Made by a program: the position numbers and the translations under genes. Positions 36,985-45,574 of a DNA stretch of 64,000 nt are shown piece by piece (the stretch's first letter is position 1; every line of letters starts with the position of its first letter). Origin of the DNA: Pseudorhodoferax sp032153935 (GTDB lineage: Bacteria > Pseudomonadota > Gammaproteobacteria > Burkholderiales > Burkholderiaceae_C); assembly GCF_964253035.1 (NCBI RefSeq), contig NZ_CAXUQL020000001.1, positions 1 through 64,000 of the forward strand. Reading direction: 5' to 3'. Below the pieces are notes generated by a model. That model saw nothing but the letters and a program-made list of their open reading frames with translations. It did not search any database and was not told the DNA's origin.

Positions 36985-37739
36985 GGCGCCTTGCCGCTGA
37001 GCCAGAGCTCTTCGAGCAGGTTCTTCTCGCGCAACGTGTCCATGGGCTGCCAGAAACCCTGGTGCTCGTAGGCACGCAGCTCGCCGTCCGTGGCCAGGCC
37101 TGCGAGCGGCTCGCTCTCCCAGGCCGTGGCGTCGCCCGGGATGCGCGCGATGACCTTCGGCGAGAGCACGAAGAAGCCGCCGTTGATGAGGCCGCCGTCC
37201 CCGCGCGGCTTCTCGGTGAAGCCCTGCACGCTGTCGCCCTGCATGCTCAGCGCGCCGTAGCGGCCGGGCGGCTGCACGGCCGTGACCGTGGCCAGCTTGC
37301 CGTGGGCCCCGTGGAAGGCGATGGTGGCGGCGATGTCCACGTCGGCCACGCCGTCGCCATAGGTGAAGCAGAAGGCCTCCTCGCCGCGCACGTAGTCGGC
37401 CACGCGGCGCAGGCGCCCGCCGGTCATGGTGTCCTCGCCGGTGTCCACCAGGGTCACGCGCCAGGGCTCGGCATGCTTGTGGTGCACCTCCATGCGGTTG
37501 CTGCCCATGTCGAAGGTCACGTCGGACATGTGCAGGAAGTAGTTCGCGAAGTACTCCTTGATCACGTAGCCCTTGTAGCCGCAGCAGATCACAAACTCGT
37601 TCACGCCGTGCGCCGAGTACATCTTCAGGATGTGCCACAGGATGGGCTTGCCGCCGATCTCGACCATGGGTTTGGGCTTGAGGTGGGTCTCCTCGGAGAT
37701 GCGGGTGCCAAGGCCTCCGGCCAGGATGACGGCTTTCAT
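36969..37739 (-). CDS. rfbF: Glucose-1-phosphate cytidylyltransferase
   Basis: 256-residue nucleotidyltransferase making CDP-glucose from CTP and glucose 1-phosphate. The N-terminal signature ILAGGLGTRISEETHLKPKPM and GGKPILWHILKMYSAHGVN are those of RfbF rather than of glucose-1-phosphate thymidylyltransferase; CCGYKGYVIKEYF and FCFTYGDGVADVDI complete the active site. ATG at 37739 overlaps the stop of the giant TPR gene (ATGA). Confidence 0.95.
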   Translation of the reverse strand: MKAVILAGGLGTRISEETHLKPKPMVEIGGKPILWHILKMYSAHGVNEFVICCGYKGYVIKEYFANYFLHMSDVTFDMGSNRMEVHHKHAEPWRVTLVDTGEDTMTGGRLRRVADYVRGEEAFCFTYGDGVADVDIAATIAFHGAHGKLATVTAVQPPGRYGALSMQGDSVQGFTEKPRGDGGLINGGFFVLSPKVIARIPGDATAWESEPLAGLATDGELRAYEHQGFWQPMDTLREKNLLEELWLSGKAPWKTW

Positions 37740-40700
37740 GCTTGGTTCTCCTGTTCCCAGCGCAGGAACATCTGGCGGCAGGCGTCCTCGACGCTGCGCG
37801 CGAAGGCCGGCTCGTCCATGAGGGAGCTGCGCTGCATCTGCTCGCGCAGGCCGGCGCGCAGCGCGGTCAGGCGCGGCAGGTCGGCGGCCAGCGCAGCGGC
37901 GCGGTCGATGTATTCCGCCTCGGTGGTGGCGATCCACTCGGGCCGGCCCAGGCCGGCCAGGATGGAGCTGCCCAGGCAGCCCACGCTGGGCCGGCTAGCC
38001 AGTGTGACGAAGGGCAGTCCCATGTAAAGCGTCTCGAACAGCGTGGTGCCCGAGTTGTGCGGGAAGCAGTCCAGTCCGATGTCGGTGTCGCGCAGCACGT
38101 CCCAGGCCGGGCTGCTGTAGCCGATCAGCAGGCGCTCGCGCGCGATGCCATGGGCGGCGAAGCGCGCGGCCAGTTCGTCCTGGGTTTCGGCGTCGCGGTA
38201 GCTGCGGCTGTCGATGGACAGGCGTGCGTTCGGCACGCGCTGCAGCAGCGCGGACCACACGCGCACGACATGGTCGTTCACGCGGATCGCGCGCGTCAGC
38301 GTGCCGAAGGTCACGTAACCCTTGCGCAACGCGGGCAGCGGGCCGGGTTCGCCCATCTGCGCCGCGCCGGCCGGCCGGTAGGCCCAGCCCACGGGCAGGC
38401 GCCAGGGCTGCTCGGAGAACACGTCCTCGCAGCCCGGCGGCAGGCTGGCCGCGTCGCCCAGGAAGTAGTCGATGGCCGACAGCCCCGTGGTCGTGCCATA
38501 GCCCATCCACGACAGCGAGACCGGCGCCGGCTTGCGCGCGAACACACCGAGCCGGTTGCCGCCGGTGTGGCCGGCCAAGTCGATGAGCACGTCGATGCCG
38601 TCGGCACGGATGCGCTCGGCCAGGGCCGCATCACTGATGCCACGAGTGGGCACCCAGCGGTCGAACATGGCCTTGTAGCGCGCGGTCGCAGCGTCCTCGC
38701 GCTGCAGCTCGGCGTAGGCATGGAGTTCCACGGCCTGGCGGTCGTGGTGCGCGAGCAGCGGCACCAGGAAGTTGGCGACCGAATGGTTGCGCAGGTCCGG
38801 CGAGACGTAGCCGATCTTGAGCCGGCGCTGGCCCAGCGGCGCATTCGCGTGCGAGCGCCACTGGCTGCGCAGCGGCGCGAAGAAGCGCTCGTCGTGCACG
38901 CGGTACTCCGCGAAGATCTCCGCGCCGGTCTTATCCGGGTGGTAGTTCAGCACGAACAGCAGGTTGCCGTGGGCGCCGCGGTCGTCCGGCTGCAGGGCCA
39001 GGCCGCGCCGCATGCTGGCCTCGGCCTCGGCCAGCCGGCCCTGGTTCTGCAACGCGATGCCTAGGTTGCCGTGCGCGCGCGCTAGGCCGGGCTCCAGCGC
39101 GATGGCGCGGTGGAAGGCCTGCTTGGCCTCGACCAGGCGCAAGGCGGCGTTGTAGCAGTCGCCCAGCGTGTTCCAGGCCGAGGCCGAATCCGGCACCAGC
39201 GCCAGCGCGCGCTTGCAGCAGTCCTCGGCCTCGTCGAAGCGCGAGAGGTCGCGGTAGACGGCGGCCAGCGCCTCCAGCAGCGCCGGGTCCTCGGGATCGA
39301 ACTCCAGCGCCTTGCGCAGGCAGTCCAGGGCCTCGCCGTTGCGCTGCTGCTGGCGCAGCACGGTGGCCAGCTGGCGGTAGCCGGCCGAGAAGTCGGGCCG
39401 CTCGCGCAGCACCTGGCGCCAGTGCGCCTCGGACTCGAGCGAGCGGCCCTGCTCCTGCAGCATCTGGTCCAGGTGCAAACGCGCGCTGTGCAGGCCGGCG
39501 TCGCGCGCCAGCGCCGCCTGGAAGGCGGCCTCGGCCGCGGCCTGCTGGCCCAGCTGGCGCAGGCACACGCCCAGGTTGTAGTGCGCCGTGGCCGAGTCCG
39601 GCAACAATGCCGCAGCTTCGCGGAAGCACGCAGCCGCCTGCGCCCAGTCGCCCTGGTGCTGCAGCAGCACGCCCAGGTTGCTGTGGGCTTCGGCGAACTC
39701 CGGCACCCAGGCCAGCGCGCGTCGGTAGCAGGCCTCGGCCGCCGCCGGGTCGCCGGCATCGCGCAGGCGGTTGCCGTGGTGGTAGCTGTCCTGGGCACGC
39801 TGCACCAGCGCGTGCAGCGGATGGGCATGGCCCGTGCACCAACTGGCGAACATCTGGCCATAGGCCTGCTCGACCGCGCGGGCGAAGGCCGGCGCGTCCA
39901 TCAGGCGGCTGGCCTGCATTTCGCCGCGCAGGCCGGCGCGCAGCGCGGCCAGGGCCGGCAGGTCGGAGGCCAGCGCGACCACCTTGTCGATGTAGGCCTC
40001 TTCGCTGTCGGCGATCCATTGCGGCCGGCCCAAGCCCTGCAGGATGGAGCTGCCCAGCCGGCCCACGCTGGGCCGCCCGGCCAGCGTCACATAGGGCACG
40101 CCCATGTACAGGCTCTCGAACAGCGTGGTGCCCGAGTTGTGCGGGAAGCAGTCCAGCCCGATGTCGATGCCACGCAGCAGGTCCCAGGGCGGGCTGTGGT
40201 AGCCGATGCGCAGGCGATCGCGCGCCACGCCCATGGCCGCGAAGCGCGCGGCCAGCGCGTCCTGGGCCTGGGCGTCGGCAAAGCTGCCGCTGTCCACCAC
40301 CAGCACGGCCTGCGGCAGCCGGCGCAGGATTTCGGCCCAGACGCGCAAGGTGTGATGGTTGATGCGCACGCTGCGCGTCAGCGTGCCCAGCGTGAGGTGG
40401 CCGCTGGCCAGGGCCGGCAGCGGGCCGGGTTCGCCCATGCCATCGGCGGGCGCGAAGCACCAGCCCACGGGCAGGCGCCAGGGCGCTTCGGCAAACAGCG
40501 CCTCGGCGCCCGCAGGCGCGCTGGCGGTGTCGGTGAAGAAGTGGTCGATCGACGACAGGCCCGTGGTGCAGCCGTAGCCCAGCCAGGACACCGCCACCGG
40601 CGCTGGCTTGCGTGCGAACACGCCGAGCCGGTTGCCCACGGTATGGCCGGCCAGGTCCACCAGGATGTCGACGGCGTCGGCGCGCACGCGCTCGGCCACG

Positions 40701-43700
40701 GCCGCGTCCGACAGGCCGCGCGTGGGCACCCAGTGGTCGACCAGGCTTTTGTAACGCTGGGTTGCGGCGTCCTCGCGCGCGAGTTCGGCGTAGGCGAACA
40801 GCTCCACGGCCTGGCGGTCGTGCGCCGCCAGCAGCGGCACCAGGAAGCGCTCGCAGGCATGGTGGCGGAAGTCCGGCGAGACGTAGCCGATGCGCAACCG
40901 GCGCCCCGGCGTGCGCGCATTGGCATGGGCCGCCCAGGTACCGCGCAGCGGCAGGCCGAAGCGGCGGTCGTATTCGCGGTAGTGGGCGAAGATCTGCTGC
41001 GCGCTGAGGTCCGGGTGGTAGTTGAGCGTGAACAGCAGGTTGCCGTAGATGTCCTCGTGGCCGGGCTGCAGCGCCAATGCCTGCTGGAACTGCGCCAGCG
41101 CCTCGTCGAGCCGCCCCTGCTTCTGCAGCGCCAGCGCGAGGTTGTTGTGCGCCTCCGGGTAGGCTGGCTTGAGCGCGAGCGCGCGGCGCAGCACGGCCTC
41201 GGCCTCGGCAAGCCGGCCCTGGTCCTGCAGCAGCATGCCGTAGTTGCACTGGGCCTCGGGGTCGCCGGGCAGCAGCTCGGCCGCGCGGCGCTTGGCCACC
41301 AGCGCCTCCTGCGCGCGGCCCAGCGGCTGCAGCATGGCGCCCAGGGCCTTGAAGGCAAAGCCATTGCGCGGGAAACGCTCGGCCAGCGCCTGCGCCAGCG
41401 CCGCGCCCTCTTCGAAGCGGCGCGCTTGGAACAGCTGGGTGATGGTCAGCATCTCCTCGTGCATAGGCTGGGTGCGCACCGGCGCCGCGGGGGCGGCAGC
41501 CGCCGGACGTGCGTTGGCCCAGCGCGCAAACATCTGGCGGTACGCCTGCTCCACGCCCCGCACGAAGCGCGGCTCGTCCATGAGCACGCTGTGCTGCATC
41601 TCGGTGCGCAGGCCGGCACGCAACGCGGCCAGGGCCGGCAGGTCGCTGGCCAGCGCGACCACCTTGTCAATGTAGGCCGCCTCGCTGTCGGCGATCCACT
41701 CCGGCCGGCCCAGGCCCTGCAGGATGGCGCTGCCGATGCGGCCCACGCTGGGACGCCCGGCCAGCGTCACGAAGGGCAGGCCCATGTACAGGCTCTCGAA
41801 CAGCGTGGTGCCCGAGTTGTGCGGGAAGCAGTCCAGCCCGATGTCGATGCCGCGCAGCACGTCCCAGGGCGGGCTGTGGAAGCCCAGGTCGAGCCGCTCG
41901 CGCGCGATGCCCAGGGCTTCGAAGCGCGCCAGCAACCGTTCACAGGTGCCGGCATCGGCGAAGTTGCGGCTGTCCAGCACCAGGCGCGCCTGCGGCAGGC
42001 GCAGCAGCAGCGCGGCCCAGCAGCGCAGCACGCGCTCGTTGAGGCGGATGCTGCGCGTGAGGCTGCCCAGGGTAATGTGGCCTTTGCGCAGCGCCGGCAG
42101 GGGGCCGCCCTCGCCCATGCCGGGCGCCGGCCGGTACACGGCGTAGGCGCTGTCGGGCAGGCGCCAGGGCGCCTCGGCGAACAGGGGCTCGCTGCCCACG
42201 GGGGCGCTGGCCGCGTCGGTCAGGAAATGGTCGATCGCCGACAGGCCGGTCGTGCTGCCATAGCCCATCCAGGTCAGCGCCACGGGCGCGGGCTTGCGCG
42301 CGAACGCGCCGAGCCGGTTGCCGCGCGTGTGGCCGGCCAGGTCGACGAGGATGTCGATGCCGTCCTGGCGGATGCGCTCGGCCAGTTGCGCGTCCGAGAG
42401 GCCCAGCGTGGCGACCCAGTGGTCGGCGTGGCCGCGGTAGCGCTGGGTGACAGCATCCTCCTCGCGCAGTTCGGCATAGGCGTAGACCTCGAAGGCTTGC
42501 CTGTCATGCCCGGCCAGCAGGGGCTCCAGGAAGAACATGCAGGCATGCTGGCGGAAGTCCGGCGAGACATAGCCGAGCTTGAGCCGGCGCGACAGGCGGC
42601 GTGCGTTGCGGTGCGGCTGCCAGTGCGCCTGCTCGGGCAGGCCGAAGGCCTCGTCGAAGTCGCGGTAGACGGCCCGGATCTGCTCGGCCGTGCAGTCCGG
42701 GTGGTAGTTCAGCAGGAACAGCAGGTTGTCGTACAGGTGCCGTGTGCGCATGCCCAGCGCCAGCGCGCGCCGGTAGCAGGCCACGGCCTGCGCGACCTCG
42801 CCCTCGTGCTGCAACGCATTGCCCAGGTTGTGGTGTGCCAGCGCGTAGTCCGGCCGTTGCGCCAATACTGCGCGGTAGCTGGCGATGGCCTCGCCCGAGC
42901 GGCCCAGCTCCTGCAACAGCGTGCCCAGGTCGTTGAGCGCCTCGGCATGGTCCGGCTGCAGGGCCAGTGCCTGGCGCAGCAGTTGCCCGGCCTCGGGTCG
43001 GCGGCCCGCCCCGCGCTGGCTGCGGGCCTGCTGGTAAAGCAGCTCGGCCTGCAGCGCCTGCACCTCGGGTACGGCCGCGAGCGCCGCGGCGGCCGGCACG
43101 GAATCGGGTTGGGGCCGAGCCTGGGCCCAGCGCGCGAACATCTGGCGGTAGGCCGCCTCGACGCCGCGCACGAAGCCGGCCTCGTCCATGAGCGGGCTGC
43201 CCTGCATCCGCGCGCGCAGGCCGGCGCGCAACGCGGCCAGGGCCGGCAGGTCGCTGGCCAGCGCGACCACCTTGTCGATGTAGGCCGCCTCGCTGTCGGC
43301 GATCCACTCCGGCCGGCCCAGGCCCTGCAGGATGGCGCTGCCGATACGGCCCACGCTGGGCCGCCCGGCCAGCGTCACGAAGGGCACGCCCATGTACAGG
43401 CTCTCGAACAGCGTGGTGCCCGAGTTGTGCGGGAAGCAGTCCAGCCCGATGTCGATGCCGCGCAGCACGTCCCAGGGCGGGCTGTGGAAACCGATCTGCA
43501 GCCGCGCGCGCGCCACGCCGAGTGCTTCGAAGCGTTGCACCAGGGCCTCGGCCAGGGCCGGATCCTGGTAGGAGCTGCTGTCGATCACGAGCTGCGCCGT
43601 GGGCAGGCGCTGCAGCAGCGCGGCCCAGACACGCACGGTGTAGCGGTTCACGCGCACGCCGCGCGTCAGCGTGCCCAGCGTGACATGGCCGCGCGCGAGC

Positions 43701-45298
43701 GCCGGCAGCGGGCCCGGCAGACCCATGTTGCTGGCAGGCCGGTAGGCCGTGTAGGGCAGGCCGGGCAGGCGCCAGGGCGTCTCGGAGAACAGCGGCTCGC
43801 TGCCCTCGGGCACGCTGGCCGCGTCGGTCAGGTAGTAGTCGATGGCCTCAAGGCCCGTGGTGTACCCGAAGCCCATCCACGACAGCGAGACCGGCGCCGG
43901 TTTCAGGGCGAACATGCCGAGCCGGTTGCCGCGCGTGTGGCCGGCCAGGTCCACGAGGATGTCGATGCCGTCGGCCCGGATGCGTTCGGCCAACTGGGCG
44001 TCGGACAGACCTTGGGTCGGCACCCAGTGCGCGACGAAGCTGCGGTAGCGCAGCGTGGCCGCGTCCTCGGCATCGCGCATCTCGGCGTAGGCGAAAACCT
44101 CGAAGGCGGCGCTGTCGTGCCCCTGCAGCAGCGGCTCCATGAAGAAGGTGCAGGCGTGGTGCCGGAAGTCGGGCGAGACATAGCCCACGCGCAGGCGGCG
44201 GTCGGTACGCCCGTCGTTGGCGTGGGGTTGCCAGTGCGCCCGCTGCGGCGCGCCGAACATGCGCTCGAAGTCCGCGTAGGCGGCGCGGATCTCCGCGGCC
44301 GTCTTGTCCGGGTGGTAGTTCAGCACGAACAGCAGGTTATCGAACGCGGCGCGGTAATCGGGCCGCGCAGCGACCGCACGCGACAGCGCGTCGGCCGCTT
44401 CGTCGATGTGGCCCTGGGCGGTGTGGATGCCCGAAAGGTTGTTCCAGGCCTCGGCGAAGTCCGGGCGCAAGGCCACGGCGCGCTCGAAGCAGGCATGGGC
44501 GGCGGCCACCTGGCCCTGGGCATTGAGGGCCAGGCCCAGGTTGTTGTGGGCTTCGGCGCTGCCGGGGTCGCGTACCACCACCTGCTGCAGCACCTGGGCG
44601 GCGGCCGCGCTGTCGCCGAGTTCGAAGTGCGCACGGCCCAGGTTGCGCAGTGCCTCCACGTCGTCGGGCAGCAGTTCAGCGGCACGCTGCTTGGCGGCGA
44701 GCGCCTCCTGCTTGCGGCCCAGCGGCTGCAGCATGGTGCCCAACGCCTTCCAGAGGAAGCCGTCGTCCGGGTAGTCGGCCAGCAGCGCGAGCGCACGCTG
44801 CTCGCCCTGCACGTAATCGCCGGCCTTGAACAGATCGACGAGCGCATGCCGGTCGGCGTCGGTCAGGGCGCGATGCGGCACGGCGCGCGCCAGCGCGACA
44901 GGCGCCAGCGCGGCGGGTGCCGGCACCAGCGGCAGGCGCTCGGCCAGCGCCTGCACCATGGAGGGGACCAGGCCATGCGCCTGCGCCATGGGCAGAACCT
45001 GGCGCGCCAGCTCGAACTGCCCGGCCCGGATCAGCGCGTCCACGTAGCTGAACCAAAACTGCCCGCGGCCGGGGTCGACATTCAACGCCGCCTCGAAATG
45101 CGCCAGCGCCTGCTGCGGCCGGCCCAGGCCGATGGCGTACAGCACGCCCAGGTTGTGTTGTGCCTCGGCATGCGCGGGCACACGCTCCAGCACCGCGCGG
45201 TAGAGCCGCTCGGCCTCGGCGTGATCGAAGCCACGGTGCTTTTCGATCGCCTGGCCCAGCAGATCGGAAATCGCGGCAACGTCCGGGGCGTCGGTCAT
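37736..45298 (-). CDS. Giant four-module TPR / O-GlcNAc transferase-like (GT41) protein
   Basis: 2520 residues with four tandem units, each a TPR array followed by an OGT/SPINDLY-type catalytic region. Catalytic regions lie at about 375-723, 910-1259, 1472-1818 and 2165-2513; TPR arrays at about 20-320, 735-860, 1275-1420 and 1830-2110. Each unit has NYHPD, GYVSPD(F/L)R.H with the His matching human OGT His498, DI(L)VDLAGHT.GNRLG, and LDCFPHNSGTTLFE. The position of the human OGT catalytic Lys842 (nine residues before Trp in the KxxxxxxxxW stretch) is Arg in all four units (RGVRVN, RSIRLN, RSVRIN, RAIRVN). No signal peptide or membrane segment. Likely role: O-glycosylation of flagellin, inferred from position beside two flagellin genes and a nucleotide-sugar operon it heads. 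Donor and acceptor unknown. Confidence 0.9.
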   Translation of the reverse strand: MTDAPDVAAISDLLGQAIEKHRGFDHAEAERLYRAVLERVPAHAEAQHNLGVLYAIGLGRPQQALAHFEAALNVDPGRGQFWFSYVDALIRAGQFELARQVLPMAQAHGLVPSMVQALAERLPLVPAPAALAPVALARAVPHRALTDADRHALVDLFKAGDYVQGEQRALALLADYPDDGFLWKALGTMLQPLGRKQEALAAKQRAAELLPDDVEALRNLGRAHFELGDSAAAAQVLQQVVVRDPGSAEAHNNLGLALNAQGQVAAAHACFERAVALRPDFAEAWNNLSGIHTAQGHIDEAADALSRAVAARPDYRAAFDNLLFVLNYHPDKTAAEIRAAYADFERMFGAPQRAHWQPHANDGRTDRRLRVGYVSPDFRHHACTFFMEPLLQGHDSAAFEVFAYAEMRDAEDAATLRYRSFVAHWVPTQGLSDAQLAERIRADGIDILVDLAGHTRGNRLGMFALKPAPVSLSWMGFGYTTGLEAIDYYLTDAASVPEGSEPLFSETPWRLPGLPYTAYRPASNMGLPGPLPALARGHVTLGTLTRGVRVNRYTVRVWAALLQRLPTAQLVIDSSSYQDPALAEALVQRFEALGVARARLQIGFHSPPWDVLRGIDIGLDCFPHNSGTTLFESLYMGVPFVTLAGRPSVGRIGSAILQGLGRPEWIADSEAAYIDKVVALASDLPALAALRAGLRARMQGSPLMDEAGFVRGVEAAYRQMFARWAQARPQPDSVPAAAALAAVPEVQALQAELLYQQARSQRGAGRRPEAGQLLRQALALQPDHAEALNDLGTLLQELGRSGEAIASYRAVLAQRPDYALAHHNLGNALQHEGEVAQAVACYRRALALGMRTRHLYDNLLFLLNYHPDCTAEQIRAVYRDFDEAFGLPEQAHWQPHRNARRLSRRLKLGYVSPDFRQHACMFFLEPLLAGHDRQAFEVYAYAELREEDAVTQRYRGHADHWVATLGLSDAQLAERIRQDGIDILVDLAGHTRGNRLGAFARKPAPVALTWMGYGSTTGLSAIDHFLTDAASAPVGSEPLFAEAPWRLPDSAYAVYRPAPGMGEGGPLPALRKGHITLGSLTRSIRLNERVLRCWAALLLRLPQARLVLDSRNFADAGTCERLLARFEALGIARERLDLGFHSPPWDVLRGIDIGLDCFPHNSGTTLFESLYMGLPFVTLAGRPSVGRIGSAILQGLGRPEWIADSEAAYIDKVVALASDLPALAALRAGLRTEMQHSVLMDEPRFVRGVEQAYRQMFARWANARPAAAAPAAPVRTQPMHEEMLTITQLFQARRFEEGAALAQALAERFPRNGFAFKALGAMLQPLGRAQEALVAKRRAAELLPGDPEAQCNYGMLLQDQGRLAEAEAVLRRALALKPAYPEAHNNLALALQKQGRLDEALAQFQQALALQPGHEDIYGNLLFTLNYHPDLSAQQIFAHYREYDRRFGLPLRGTWAAHANARTPGRRLRIGYVSPDFRHHACERFLVPLLAAHDRQAVELFAYAELAREDAATQRYKSLVDHWVPTRGLSDAAVAERVRADAVDILVDLAGHTVGNRLGVFARKPAPVAVSWLGYGCTTGLSSIDHFFTDTASAPAGAEALFAEAPWRLPVGWCFAPADGMGEPGPLPALASGHLTLGTLTRSVRINHHTLRVWAEILRRLPQAVLVVDSGSFADAQAQDALAARFAAMGVARDRLRIGYHSPPWDLLRGIDIGLDCFPHNSGTTLFESLYMGVPYVTLAGRPSVGRLGSSILQGLGRPQWIADSEEAYIDKVVALASDLPALAALRAGLRGEMQASRLMDAPAFARAVEQAYGQMFASWCTGHAHPLHALVQRAQDSYHHGNRLRDAGDPAAAEACYRRALAWVPEFAEAHSNLGVLLQHQGDWAQAAACFREAAALLPDSATAHYNLGVCLRQLGQQAAAEAAFQAALARDAGLHSARLHLDQMLQEQGRSLESEAHWRQVLRERPDFSAGYRQLATVLRQQQRNGEALDCLRKALEFDPEDPALLEALAAVYRDLSRFDEAEDCCKRALALVPDSASAWNTLGDCYNAALRLVEAKQAFHRAIALEPGLARAHGNLGIALQNQGRLAEAEASMRRGLALQPDDRGAHGNLLFVLNYHPDKTGAEIFAEYRVHDERFFAPLRSQWRSHANAPLGQRRLKIGYVSPDLRNHSVANFLVPLLAHHDRQAVELHAYAELQREDAATARYKAMFDRWVPTRGISDAALAERIRADGIDVLIDLAGHTGGNRLGVFARKPAPVSLSWMGYGTTTGLSAIDYFLGDAASLPPGCEDVFSEQPWRLPVGWAYRPAGAAQMGEPGPLPALRKGYVTFGTLTRAIRVNDHVVRVWSALLQRVPNARLSIDSRSYRDAETQDELAARFAAHGIARERLLIGYSSPAWDVLRDTDIGLDCFPHNSGTTLFETLYMGLPFVTLASRPSVGCLGSSILAGLGRPEWIATTEAEYIDRAAALAADLPRLTALRAGLREQMQRSSLMDEPAFARSVEDACRQMFLRWEQENQA
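41607..41880 (-). repeat. Internal near-identical coding block, module 2
   Basis: A 274-bp stretch within the giant glycosyltransferase gene that is nearly identical at DNA level to 43215-43488 in module 1, differing at few positions including third codon positions. It encodes the C-terminal catalytic part from FHSPPWDVLRGID to LAALRAGLR. Module 3 (about 39940-40200) is also close; module 4 is clearly diverged. Confidence 0.8.
43215..43488 (-). repeat. Internal near-identical coding block, module 1
   Basis: Counterpart of the block at 41607-41880. Upstream parts of the two modules are much less alike, so the similarity is concentrated in this block, as expected from gene conversion or a recent partial duplication. 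Confidence 0.8.
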
Positions 45299-45497
45299 GG
45301 AGAAGGGCGGCTGAGTTTCAAGATTCCATGAGAATAGCGACGGATCCAGTCATCCAACTCTGGAAATACGCGCAGATCAGGGCCCATTTGCCCCTGAACC
45401 GGCGCGCCCCCGCGGCACCCCCACCCGATGTACGTCACCTTTGCGCCGCTTATTGGCGCTTCAGAACCTTCGTATCCCCAGGTTCATCCGATACATT

Positions 45498-45543
45498 CCC
45501 AAGCAAATAGCTTGGGCTTCGGCCCTGTACCGGGCCACCGAAG
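45498..45543 (+). promoter_or_regulatory. Two adjacent hairpins in the motA leader
   Basis: CCCAAGC - AAATA - GCTTGGG (45498-45516, perfect 7-bp stem) is followed at once by a compound hairpin: CTTCGG/CCGAAG (45517-45543) enclosing GGCCC/GGGCC. They lie 32 bases before the motA ATG, which has no clear Shine-Dalgarno. Just upstream TCCGATAC (45487-45494) resembles a FliA -10 but no -35 is visible. The rest of the 276-bp gap between the glycosyltransferase gene and motA shows nothing definite. Confidence 0.4.
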
Positions 45544-45574
45544 GCCCCCCGCCCCGCCACCATCCGCACCGCAC

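Noticed and set aside
37736..45298. CRISPR array or tandem-repeat array in the repetitive 37.7-45.3 kb region
   Set aside because: The periodicity is that of coding modules of more than 1.6 kb and 34-residue TPR units, not short direct repeats with unique spacers.
37736..45298. Four separate glycosyltransferase genes rather than one
   Set aside because: The frame is continuous with no stops or frameshifts, and no ribosome site or suitable start was noticed at the module borders.
39110..45331. A 2073-codon open frame on the plus strand antisense to the giant OGT gene
   Set aside because: It mirrors the codon bias of the GC-rich, repetitive minus-strand gene and shows no recognisable domain; the minus strand has clear TPR and OGT motifs.
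45428..45574. N-terminal extension of MotA
   Set aside because: MotA proteins begin at MIVIIGYV; the extension reads through two leader hairpins and has no family similarity.
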